Source: Chrysoperla carnea (Eukaryota > Arthropoda > Insecta > Neuroptera > Chrysopidae). Taken from it: a stretch of 64,000 nt of DNA. Below are positions 1 through 10,529 of the stretch, one piece after another. Every line of letters begins with the position of its first letter. The stretch's first letter is position 1. The stretch is from assembly GCF_905475395.1 (NCBI RefSeq), contig NC_058342.1:2428501-2492500 (forward strand). The letters are read 5' to 3'. A program made the position numbers and the translations under genes. The notes under the pieces are model-generated. The model searched no databases. It saw only the letters and a list, made by a program, of their open reading frames with translations, and was not told the origin of the DNA.

Positions 1-620
1 AGAAAGTAAGGACTCTCAATACTACACCAGAGGGTCCCAAAATCTCTGTTGCTCCAAAGGGGAAAAATCCAGAAACGCAGACCAGGAAGGATTTGATTCC
101 AGTCGTTTGTCGACTGATGCCACTCCTGAGAGGATTGCTAAACAGCAAAATCTACTAAGGCCTTCGGTTGCAACACCAAAGTTTTTTTCGCTTATTTCCA
201 TGTCGGCGTCTCTCGGGGACATCAAAACTACAAGTGATCTTGAGATCGCTACGTCCCCAATTAGTGTATCAAATGGCTGCTCGTTCAAAGTTCAGCCAGT
301 TACTTAAACGTTAAGTACGGAGCCAACAGCTTTCGCTACAGAGGCCCGTACTGAAACATTCAGTTTCGAGCAGGTGAGGTGCTTGCTGGATCCAGATGCT
401 GATTTTCTCACGGATTGCACGTGGGATATGCAGTATCTGGACATAGTGACCACTTTCGGGAGCATACTCGAATCAGGGTTAGTAAGGGGGTCATACGCAA
501 GAACAAGGGAATATATCGATAAACTCTCAGACAGCAGGCGGCTGAGATATATTCTTTCATAAAGGAGTACCTATTGATGATGACTTTATCAAGGCCTCCA
601 GGTATAGGCTAAGACCAGGA
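1..620. other. Unassigned, relatively GC-rich stretch
   Basis: This part is less AT-rich than most of the window. It holds an open frame on the minus strand (about 288 to 22, 88 codons) and one on the plus strand (374 to 562, 62 codons). Neither resembles a family I recognise, and no retroelement motif is visible. It could be the edge of an old element or a host exon. No function is proposed. Confidence 0.3.
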
Positions 621-1494
621 GAAAAAATGCTTGTTTGAAAAATACATTTTGTGTGCATTTTGGCAGTGTGACATGCATACTGCAAGAGGTGAGTTTATAT
701 TTCGGACAGTTTTAAAATATATATATAAAATGTTTTTTTATATGTACTTGAGTATTGTTATATAAATGTAGATAAATGCCATTTAATAACAAATAAATAA
801 AATAATAACAAACAAACAAAAATCTTCTCAGCTGAGATGTCAAATACTAAAATACGCTAATAATTTAAAATACGATAAATAAATAAATAAAATCCGTACA
901 AATACGAAAGTCGCAAATCATGAGCCATTAGTGACCGCATATTGTGCTCCAGGCTCATAGAAGAACATCATTCATAGAGTATGGACATTTATCAGTCAGG
1001 TACTTTTTTACGGCCGTCACAAAAGTCGCTCCGACCTTTTCCATAAGGCAGTTAATAATTTTGCAGTTTCTTATTATATATATTTTTATGGTTTGGTTAC
1101 GAGGTCCTTCATCTATACATTTGTAATTGCAACACGGAGGAGAATAGCCACGCTTTTGCCTTGTGAAACGATTTGAAAAATACTTTATTTTGGAGAAAGT
1201 AATTTTTATTTTTCATTACCAATTTGATCATTGCCGGGGCATATAAACCACGGAATGTCATAATTTTCTTGTTTTTAAAAATGGGGTTGCAACTTTTTTT
1301 TTTTTTTTTATCCAAATATAATATCCTTAAAACTTTTTTTTTTTTTTTAAATAAGGAGTCTTTTTGCGTAACTATTCGGGCCCCATACTATAATCCCGAA
1401 CGACATGATCGAGCAAAAGCGTATATAATATATAAGTAACGAAGAATTCATATCAACTCTTCCCGTCATCACTCTAATTTGATAACAAACTGTA
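621..1494. other. AT-rich stretch without a recognisable gene
   Basis: The stretch has poly-T runs near 1297 and 1335 and a TATA-rich motif at 1421-1436. No coding frame with family resemblance was seen. The TATA-like motif could belong to a decayed element promoter, but nothing downstream supports that. Confidence 0.4.
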
Positions 1495-1960
1495 TAAAGT
1501 TAGGCGCATAACAAATCGATGTGAGCTCTCCATTTAATGTTACAATCAAAAGTGATTATCAGAAACTTTATAGTATTTGAAAGCCCAGGAATAACGTCCA
1601 ACCCACTTTTAATATTATTTATTTGAAATTTTTGAATTTGGGTTTTATTTAGATTAAGAGACAAGCCATTACCTATACACCAGTGAACCATTCTGCTGAG
1701 ATCATTCTCATTTGGGCTATGAACGACTATTGTGATGTCACCCGCCCAAGTCGTTTATGAATAGTTGAAGCAATTCCGGCCATAAAATACTATCCTGTGG
1801 TACACCCTTTGTTGATTTTTTCCATTTAGAATTAAAAGAAAGACTATTATTATTCGTTTCAACTCTTTGAAATCTGTAATTTAAGTAGTTCATTACATAG
1901 AAATTTCCAAAGCCTACAGAAAAATATCCAACGTGAAAAATCAAGCGCATGTTTCAAACT
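1495..1960 (-). mobile_element. LINE reverse transcriptase fragment (non-LTR retrotransposon)
   Basis: Reading the minus strand from 1950, one frame carries a degenerate RT motif B (GVPQDSILWPE, normally GVPQGSILGP) followed by LFINDL. After a frameshift near 1740 a second frame reads AGDITIVVHS, where ADD would be expected, then NGLSLNLNKTQ and a distal HI..L block. The order and spacing match the palm of Jockey/CR1-type LINE RTs. The middle Asp-Asp pair is damaged (AGD), so the copy is dead. It has no visible endonuclease or 3' tail. The clade cannot be fixed from so short a piece. The LINE fragment near 18.5-19.0 kb may be from a related family, since it is also of this general type. Confidence 0.7.
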
Positions 1961-2279
1961 AAAATTGAAACAACGCTTCTTAGAAATTGAACTCAATGAC
2001 TTCAATTTTTCTAAAAAGGTAGGTTTATGTTCATAGTATTAAAGTGCTATGTGCACATTGAGAATATAATAAATTTAAAAATGAAATACGTGACGAAATA
2101 ATGTGACAATTTGTATACCAATTTTATGGTCTGCTACAAATAAAAATATCATTGTTAAATTTGATATTTTAACAAATTCATTTCTGCCAAGGGGGAAGAG
2201 AAGATACACGGCTTACACACCGGAGCTACCCATCTCCTTCAGAGACATAAACCTGCACAATTCAGCTAAGTCTTTTGAA
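1961..2279. other. Unassigned AT-rich gap
   Basis: Probably the degraded upstream part of the neighbouring LINE RT fragment. A few residues upstream of its motif B may be related, but frames are interrupted. No other feature was seen. Confidence 0.3.
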
Positions 2280-3250
2280 GAAAGTTCATTGACTTGTGGC
2301 CGTGTAGTCTGTACGTCCAACAGTCCACCATCGTCCGCAGGTCCGTCTGCACTGCAGCGATGTGGAAGCAACTAAAAGAAAAATAAAAGAAACTTCGAGG
2401 GATATTACTTGAAGACAGTCTGATTCGATTTCAATGTACAAAGAGTGCCTATAATGACAGCCTCTGCATGAAAGAGATGAGGAGACGAAGATGAGACCTA
2501 CCAACCGGAATTTGAGAAAGATTCGTTTCGAGAGAGTTACAAATTCCGTCAAGGCAACCGATAATGAGAAAAACCATTTTGACTTAGTACTCCTGCTTCG
2601 AGACTATGTTCGTTTCTGCGGACGCAGAGAACTCGATGACGTACATACTCTTGGATGAGATATCCGGGAGCACTATATCAAGCTTAGTAGGGGAGAGCTG
2701 CCTGGTAGTTGGGAACGAGAAGTTCCAGAGCATAATGCATTTCTAGTTCTTGGCGACGGACTTGAAATCGCCTGGAGCATATGGTAGCATTGGCGTAGGG
2801 TCCACTTCATACTTGTGTCTCAGGAAGTAGTACAGCACTCGGAGGGCAGCGTTATGGCGATGTATGTAGGTATTCGAGGCATAAGAAGGACATGTCGAGA
2901 TGAGGTGCATCAGCGTCTTCGGCTGAGAATTGCACGCTCTGCACATAGTAGTAGAGACTGCTGCCTTAAATACATAATTTTGGTGAGTAAGCGCGGCTGT
3001 CATACCAGTAGCGATGATAAAGCCTGTTTCGGGCTTGAGTCCAGCTGATCGGAGGAAAGAGAACGTAAGATCAACGGAAAGACTACAGGTATCTAGATGA
3101 CGGTAGAACCTTCCCTGATGGTCACGATTCCGATGATTTTCAAAGAGCTAGCGTATTTCATCTTTACACGACCCTGCTTAGAATGAATAACGTCACATTT
3201 ATCGAGATCGAATTCCAAGCCAATGGCCTTCGTGTAATGTTGCTTTGAGA
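2280..3250 (-). mobile_element. R2-like (RLE-type) LINE 3' fragment, copy A
   Basis: On the minus strand this reads from the thumb region into the C-terminal zinc finger (CRACNSQPKTLMH..STCPSY), then HRHNAALRVLYYF and the restriction-like endonuclease. The RLE stretch includes KLDIVLPDISS and YVIEFSASAE. These are the C-terminal domains of R2-clade and related elements, which nick target DNA with an RLE enzyme rather than an APE enzyme. Lesions are a stop just after the KSVAKN residues near 2743, a loss of roughly 70 bp inside the RLE domain relative to the copy at 27.6-28.1 kb (the segment after KQEY is missing), and the usual Pro of the KPD motif replaced by Leu. The 3' untranslated part around 2300-2400 matches the one near 26.9 kb. 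The copy is 5' truncated and inactive. Confidence 0.8.
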
Positions 3251-3264
3251 TAGACTGCTGTCAG

Positions 3265-4295
3265 AAGAGACATAAAGTTCCAGGCAAAAATTTTGTGTTT
3301 TTCAGAAAAACGGTTACAAAGTTTAAAAGTAAATTAATAAACAATTATATGTGTGTTTCATACGTCAAAATACAGTTAAATATAAAATGAAAACTAATGG
3401 TAACTTGACTAGAAGGAATTTTTCTATAATTAAGAAAATAAAATAGACTCAGAAAGAATCATTTGATCGTTTAGAGCTAAGAAACCATCCCTGCTATATT
3501 TATGGATTTTCAGAGACTCTAGTAGATTCATTCTTAAATCATTTTTGGCAAAATGTAAAATTTCCATGGCGTCTTTATGTTTATGCTCGGAATTCACTAG
3601 GTGTTTTGCAAAGGTGGAATCATCAGTGTTGTTTCGATAAGATCTTCAATGTTTCCTTCTGCCCCAAGTATACTCCCGAGCCATCTTCGCAAGTTAAGTT
3701 GCTAATAACTGATTTTTTCATTTTTTCCACTTTTGATTTGATGTTCAACAAGAAATTAGACAACTTCACAAACGGTTTAAAAGCTACATTAGCTCCACGT
3801 GCTTTTTAAACTTTACCATTTTTATAAGATATGTTGCCATAAAACGAAATGGTTTTATGGCTTCGATAAATTTTTGTACCTGAATTGTACAAAGTGCTTT
3901 TTGCAAAACTATTTGACTTTTTCTTGATGAGAATCTATGACATAATCTTCATATCCATTACTTGCATAGATGTTTTTCATTGTGGTAAATAATTTTTCCA
4001 AATATTTATCACTTAGTGGGATATTTAGAGCTCTATGGATCATTGAATTAAAAGAAGCCATTTTGTAGCACGTGGGTGGAGAGAATTCACTGGACTTGTG
4101 GTATCTGTGTTCGTTGGTTTTCTATAAATATCAAAGACAAAATGGTCATCTGCCCTAGATAATTTTAAATCCAAAAAATTTAAGGGCAACGTGAAGCGCC
4201 ATCTACTAGGACAGTATCTGGTTAAATTATCGATAATACAGAAGTGTTGCTGAATAGTAATTACAATACAATAATATATAAATATCAACAAATAT
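3265..4295 (-). mobile_element. Penelope-like element, 3' half (RT palm to endonuclease)
   Basis: The frame at 4291-4040 contains NFLDLKLSR and FDIYRKPTNTDT, hallmark motifs of Penelope-like RTs just after the catalytic site. The next frame continues with FNSMIHRALNIPLSDKYLE and a segment ending near 3930. Further down, GVYLGQ near 3670 fits the core of the GIY-YIG endonuclease that follows the RT in canonical Penelope elements. Several frameshifts and stops are present. The piece begins where the RTE-like LINE at 4.3-8.25 kb starts, and the missing N-terminal half lies on the other side of that LINE. I read the two as one element split by insertion. Confidence 0.8.
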
Positions 4296-4443
4296 AAAAA
4301 AAAAATTAATAAATTCCAACAGCCAAAAACAATTATTTATAAACAAACAAAAAATAAACATAAATTACATTCATAAATAATATACATATAACTAAAAAAA
4401 AAAAAAAACAAAACAAAACAAAAAACAATAATAAACACCAAAA

Positions 4444-5030
4444 ATGGATGCTAAATTAGATGAGATCCTCTTACAAATGCGAGAATTTAACAAGAAAATT
4501 GATATAACGGATGAGAGAGTAAAACATATTTCAGAAGTTATACAAAAAAACCAACAGGAATTGTCAGACTTGAAAATCGAAAATGAAATGCTGAAAGAAA
4601 AAGTCTACGAACAAGAGAAAATAATTAATTGATTAGATAGTCAAAATAGAAAAAATAATATCGCAGTACTTGGCTTAGAAGAAAAAGAAATGGGCAATCT
4701 TCAATTGGAAGAAACGATACAAGACATTATTGGTAATAAATTAAACATAAATATAAACAACACAGATATTAATTTTTTATCACGGATAGGAGAAAGAGGG
4801 AACCGAGCAAGGCCAGTATTAGTGGGCTGTACAACTTGGAGATTAAAAAAAAGAAATTTTGATAAAAAAATGGCTTCTAAAAAATTCTTCAATTATTATT
4901 AAAGAAGGCTTGCCCAAGGAAGTGAGAGAGGATAGGAAGGAAATAGGAGCAACTACTATGATTCAACTTAGAGCAAATGGGAAAAAAGCAAGTATAAGGG
5001 GAAACAAACTTTGTTACGAAGGAAAATAAA
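4444..5030 (+). pseudogene. LINE ORF1-like protein, coiled coil plus RRM-like region, broken
   Basis: The first frame starts MDAKLDEILLQMREFNKK and is rich in heptad-spaced I/L/V with K/E, a predicted coiled coil (residues about 1-65). It meets a TGA at 4630-4632. In the same general reading it continues with NNIAVLGLEEKE, then ..DINFLSRIGERGNRARPVLV. and a basic segment, the arrangement of an RRM/CTD-type nucleic-acid-binding LINE ORF1 protein. Further frameshifts follow near 4900. Such proteins coat element RNA. The third LINE in the window (37,818) encodes a similar ORF1, including the AHRIGPKGNKRPILVGLF block. It is not functional as it stands. Confidence 0.65.
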
Positions 5031-5389
5031 GATGAGCTAGAAATCCTAAAGAGAGAAATAAATACCACAAAGGATTCAACACAAAATAAAAGACAAAGAA
5101 GTGAAGAGAAACCCGAATAAATACAAAAAAGGGGAGAAAAGCAACAATTTCCTATAAGACGCCAAGGAAATGATACAACCGAACAAAGAACACCAGATAA
5201 ATTATCGGATTTTTTAACGGCAAATCGGTTTTGGAATTCAAGAAAACTAAATCAATAAAGGAATGCCAGAAACACAGAGGTAACCGTCCGATGGAAGGCA
5301 ACGGCCACAAACCATCGTACGCTGCCCAGGAAGACTACCGAAATGAAAAAGGACAACGATGAATATAATAAAAATAGTCCCAAAAGTAA
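5031..5389 (+). other. Inter-ORF spacer of RTE-like LINE copy 1
   Basis: This lies between the degraded ORF1 and the endonuclease. It reads basic and polar in several frames and holds no intact ORF. It is likely the tail of ORF1 or the spacer to ORF2. Confidence 0.4.
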
Positions 5390-8220
5390 TAATATTCTAA
5401 GCATTGCTTCTTGGAATGTGAGAAGCCTTTACAAAAGTGGAAAGTTGGAAAATTTAATAGAAGAGCTGAAAACTTAAAAAGTAGACATAGCGGGACTTAG
5501 TGAGGTGAGATGGACCGGTAGCGGTAAGATATTAAATGACGGTTATAGTGTGTACTATTCAGGCAGTTCATCACATCACAACGGTGTAGGTTTCGCTATC
5601 AGAGAAGAAAAAGACAATTTAGTAGCAGCCTGTATCCCAATATCGGAAAGGATTATAATAATGAAATTAAACACAAAATGCAACAGTACAAGTTTAATGC
5701 AGGTGTATGCACTAACAACAACGCATCCTGAACAGAAATGCAAAGAATTCTATACAGAACTAAAAAATGTAATAAAAATGGGTGGTAGCCAAGAAAGGCT
5801 TATAATTTTAGGGGATTTCTACAAATATAATTAGACAGTTTGGGATAGGAAAAAGAAACGAAAGAGGGGATACGCTGGTAGACTTTTGCACAGAGTACAA
5901 TTTAACAGTTTCTAATACCTGGTTCAAAAAACCCATAAGACGTCTTTATACATGGAAATCACCAGCTGATTAAAAAAAGCATATTGTTAGAAACCAAATA
6001 GATTTCATATTAATTAACAACAGATACAAAAACAATATCCTAAATGGTAAAACATACCCTGGAGCAGATATCAACTCGGATCATAACTTGTTGGCTGCGC
6101 ACATGAGAATTAAGCATAAAGAAGTTTCTAAATCACAAAGTAATCCGAAGCTACCTATGGAAGAGCTAAAAAAAAGTTAAATAATGAAATATTAAACGAA
6201 GAATATGAAAAAAATCACAATCAAGGAGGCAATGAAAAGTCCATTAACGAAATTTGGATCAATATTAACGATAGCTTAAAAATAGCAACAAGCACCACAA
6301 TCCAAGCACCACAAGAAAGCAAAAAACAAAGTTGGATGACAGAAGAAATACTCGATATGACGGCGGAAAGAAAAATACATAAAGAGACAAACCCGATTAA
6401 ATACCATGAAATTCAAAAGCAAATCGAACGTAAAATAAAATACGCTAAAGAAGAATGGGTTAGTAAGAAATGCGAATTAATAGAACAACTCATAGCAACA
6501 AAGAACGACCAGAAAATGTATCAAGAAAAAAAAAAATACTGTAACTTGGATAACAAAAAGGCCTTGTGTTGTTTGTATAACGAAAATAATGAATTAGTCC
6601 ATGAAAAAGATTAACAAAAAAATCTGGGAAAAATATATCATGGAGAAATTTAAAGGTGACGAAATACAAGATATTCAGAAAATCAGCATACAACCATTAA
6701 CGGAGAATCAGAATCAGCCACAAAAAATATTGTATGAAGAACTGGTATGGGCAATGAAATCTATAAGAGATGATAAAGCATTGGGATATGATAGAATATC
6801 ATGTGAAATGATAAAAGCCTTAAATGAAAATAATCTGAATATCATTCTTAGCATGTTCAATGACATATATGAAAGAGAAAATATGCCTGACGACTTCTGC
6901 AAATCCCTATTTATACCAATCCCTAAAAAAATAATTCCCGCAAATGTGAAGAATTTCGCACTAAAAGCCTAATAAGTGATATATCGAAAATATTCTTAAA
7001 AATTCTTCTTAATAGAATGCAAGCAAAAATATCAAATCAGCTAAGCGATAATCAGTTCGGCTTCAGAAAAGGAATGGGAACGAGAGAAGCAATGTTTATC
7101 TTAGGAACGGTTATCGAAAGAATGTTCGAATGCAAAAAAGATATTTATGTATGTTTTATAGACTTCGAAAAGGCGTTTGATAGCATCAACCAGGATCAAC
7201 TATTTAAAATGCTTCAGTATTTTGAAATCGAGAACAATATAACCAACATAATCATGCAACTCTATAAAAAACAGGAAGCGGCTGTAATCACAAAGGGAGG
7301 TAGCACGAATTGGATAAAAATACGGAAAAGTATTGGGCAAGGATGTATATTATCTCCTCTTTTATACAATATTTATAGTGAAGTGATTATGGATGAGGCT
7401 TTAAAGGAATGTAATATCGGAGGGAAAATTCATGGACACGTGCTAAACAACATACGTTATGCTGATGATACAGTGTTGATGGCAGAAAATCCCCAGAATC
7501 TCCAAATATTAGTGGATAAAGTAGTAAATGCAAGTGAAGAATGGAACCTTAAAATTAACGAAAAGAAAACCAAAGCACGTGTTTACACGGAAAAAAGTGA
7601 CAGAAAATATTAAAATAAAGTGTAACGGTGTTTACCTTAAACAAGTTGGTGAATTTAGATACCTGGGGAAACTCTTTCACAACAATTATAAGAATAGTGT
7701 TGAAATAAAATCAAGGATAGTTCTAGCAAAGAATGCATTTTTGAAGCTAAAAAAGTTCTTAACGGACAAAAAAATAAACAAGAGTATACGTGTGCGGTTT
7801 CTAAAATGTTACGTTTGGTCAGTTTTTCTTTATGCTTGTGAAACGTGGACCTTGTCAACAAATATAATAAAAACAATAAATTCATTTGAAATGTGGTGCT
7901 ATAGAAAGATTCTAAAAATTTCATGGAGCACATACACAACAAATAGTAAAGTGCTTAAAATTATTGAACTTTCAGCAGAACTGAGCAAGACCGTCACAAA
8001 AGGACAATTAAGCTACTTTTGACATATTATTAGATCGAACAAATATAATATGATTAAAGTGGCCTTGTTTGATAAAATTCCACCTAAACGAGCAGTTGGA
8101 AGGAAAAAAATTAACTGGATGGATAATCTAAAAGCTTGGACTGAAATGACATTAGAAGAAATATGCAGAGCTCTGGAAAAGCGAAAAACATGGACTATAG
8201 TAGCCTCTAACATCCCTTAA
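5390..8220 (+). pseudogene. LINE ORF2: APE endonuclease and reverse transcriptase, broken
   Basis: The APE endonuclease motifs appear in order: ASWNVRSL near 5410, GLSEVRWTGSG near 5495, NGVGF, ILGDF near 5805 and NSDHNLL near 6075. The RT follows, with DDKALGYDRISCEMI (6770), FGFRKGMGTREA (7050), FIDFEKAFDS (motif A), GQGCILSPLLYNIY (motif B) and RYADDTVLMAE (catalytic motif C). Downstream come GKLFHNNYK, then WTLSTN, FEMWCYRKILKISW and the GQLSYF*HIIRSN region, the typical RTE-type tail. The catalytic Asp residues of the RT are intact, but stops near 5476, 5832 and 6972 and frame changes near 6610, 7540 and 8020 split the protein. Its role was target-primed reverse transcription. Confidence 0.8.
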
Positions 8221-8259
8221 AGGGATATGGAACCATACATAGATACATACCGGAACCAA

Positions 8260-9640
8260 AGGATGATGTGTTGTTTTGCCTGAGATGGCATTAATATCCT
8301 TTCTTCTAGAGAAGACATATATATTTTTGCAAGTAAGGGACTCAAGGCACTACCCATAAACCAATTTTTTGATGGTAGAATTTATTGTTAAATTTAAAAT
8401 AGTTTTGGTCCAATGATCATTGAAGACACTCAAGTATTTCTTATTTAGTTAAAGGAATTACAAGTTTCTGGTCTAGTAAAATCTGATATCAGTTTAACGC
8501 AATCCTTACCTGAAATGTTTCCAAACATTTTTGTAACATCCAAAGATGCAATCTTATAACCAGTCTTCACTTTGAACTTTTTGAGGTGCTTTGTAAGTTC
8601 AACTGAGTTTTTTATTTCATATTGGCTCGTGAACCCAGTTTTCGATATGATGATAGCATGTAATTTCTTGCTTTATTTATGTACAGAACATCCTACATGT
8701 GAAACTACTAGACTAATGGGAACATCTTCTTTATGAATTTTCAAAAGTCCATGCACTAGGATTCATTTCAGGTAAATTATACATATCCTAGCTAGAGAAT
8801 TATGTATTAATGTTTTTGAGAACCTCTTTTAAGACAGTTTGAAATTTTGTAGTTGCATCTTTTTTTAGTCGAGTAATTTTTTCATGGTATTTAAAATGCG
8901 CTATTTTATTCACGTATTCTTTTTTTTTTTTAATATGATAATAGAATTACCTCGTTCCACCCTTGTCAAAATTAAATTATTGTCTTCGATTTTTTGTTTA
9001 ATTGATTTAATTAGTTTGGTAATAGTGGGCTCGTAGGGAATATTTATATTCTTTGAAATGAGTTCTCCTATTAATTCCTTCTCTAAATTGTCCTTTTTGT
9101 TCTTCAATGCCAGTTCTGTGTCAATAACTAAGTTTTCTTTTGCATTATTAAATTTTACTTGTGAGGCATATTTTAATCCTTTGTTCAATAATTGTAATTC
9201 ATTATCGTCAAATTCTACTTTGCATATAGATGGTTCTTTTTTCAAAACTCATTTTTGGTGCAGGTTTCATTATTTCTTTACGAGCTTTGTCCTTAATTAA
9301 ATTATTCAGCTTGTTTTTTTATTGATTATATTTATTTTTGATAAGTATGTTGTTAAAGTTTCTACATTTTCCATTGAATGCTTCAAATTCCAAATAATTA
9401 AGTTTGAATATTAATTCATCGTGCAGCACTTTTAAATAATGAAACAGACAATTCCGTTTTATAAACCACATTCTTGCTTCCTCTTTCAATCTAAAGATCT
9501 TGGCTTGCTTTAAAACTTTTATCACAGTATTGTTAATCTTTTTACTATTTAAATTCACAAATTTTGGAAATACTTTCAATTTTAAACATGATTGGATAAA
9601 TTTTGTCCTATTAATCTTGTTTTAGTACGAAGTTTAAAAT
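8260..9640 (-). mobile_element. Penelope-like element, 5' half (N-terminal region to RT palm)
   Basis: The minus-strand frames at 9579-9319 and 9245-8910 carry the Penelope N-terminal region. The second contains ELQLLNKGLKYAS and RVERGNSIIILKKK, which matches the LxxGLKY and KGNTVVI blocks of the family. Below 8910 the sequence is broken, but YKIASLDVTKMFGN and the palm residues MGSALSPLLAKIYVF near 8310 are readable. It stops at the 3' end of the RTE-like LINE and resumes in the same orientation at 4291. The two halves together are about 2.4 kb, near the expected length of such elements. Frame interruptions show it is inactive. Confidence 0.8.
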
Positions 9641-10475
9641 TAAATTAAAGTTGCTCGGATAATCTTGCTTGCTATTCACTATATGTTTACAATATATATT
9701 TCACACGTAATCACTTAACTGTTCTGTATTTCTGTAACAAATTTTATTTTTGAAGTAGACAGCTCAACGATGACGATTGACGATGATCAATTAACAAATC
9801 TACATTATAATATCTTTTAGGCAGAAAAAAGGGCAAACTCTCGGAAAACTCTAATCAAACCGTCCTCCAAGAGACTTAAAGCCCTTTATTAAGCCGAACA
9901 TTATTTTTTTTTTGAAATATTTAAATTAATGAATTTAACTTTTTTTTTACTAAAAACTTTTTTTATTAATTACAGGACATATGTTTGGAGGTTAGCCCAT
10001 CTGCATACTGTGAAAAAATACACGCTATCCTGCCGCTATTTGTATGAAATTTTACAAATACATCGAAAACTATTAAAAAACAATGATAAAAAAAATTGAA
10101 TATTCTAGTTTACACGTAAACAATTCAAACAAAAATATTAATTAGTGTTACCTGTCAAAATATTACAATTTTAATAAAAATCTCTTTTGTTTTAGAATTC
10201 ATTAAACTTAGTAAATTGAGAAAAGGAGTTTAAATTAGTAAATTGATAAAAGGAGTTTACTTAGCTGTTAAGGATTATCAAATTAATTTAAAAAGTTATC
10301 AAAAAATATCTGACCGGGTGTAAATATTTAAACAAATAAAGGGATGTTTTTGGTCAGAGGGTAGGATTTAGGAAAAGGAATTGAAGCAACTAAATCTTGT
10401 CATAGAAATTTGTGGGATACTAAAAAATTTTTTTTTTCAATTGGTTTCTGTTAATAACGCTGAAAAAAATTTATG
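9641..10475. other. AT-rich gap, no gene recognised
   Basis: The stretch has poly-T and poly-A runs and scattered stops in all frames. The part next to 9640 may be the 5' untranslated region of the Penelope-like element. No repeat or promoter structure was recognised. Confidence 0.4.
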
Positions 10476-10515
10476 GTAAATGAAGTCTGCCTGGTCACAG
10501 TCAGACTTCATTTAC
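10476..10515. repeat. Perfect 14-bp inverted repeat (hairpin)
   Basis: GTAAATGAAGTCTG at 10476-10489 is matched exactly by its reverse complement at 10502-10515 with a 12-nt spacer. It lies immediately before the truncated end of an R2-like fragment. It may be the end of a small inverted-repeat element. Confidence 0.75.
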
Positions 10516-10529
10516 ATCTTACTTATTCA

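Larger units (their letters stand above)
4296..8275 (+). mobile_element. RTE-like LINE, nearly full length, copy 1
   Basis: This plus-strand non-LTR retrotransposon has ORF1 (from 4444), an APE-type endonuclease and an RT with a C-terminal tail, in the usual order. Upstream of ORF1 is an A-rich leader. The 3' end near 8220 shares an AGGGATATGGAACC-type motif with the end of the copy near 32.24 kb (AGGAATATGGAACA). It sits inside the Penelope-like element, between residues just before and just after the RT catalytic site. Multiple frameshifts and stops make it inactive. The RT and tail look like the RTE group, but the clade name is an inference without a tree. Confidence 0.8.

Noticed and set aside
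1421-1436. Functional TATA promoter
   Set aside because: AT-rich background makes the motif likely by chance and no gene follows it.
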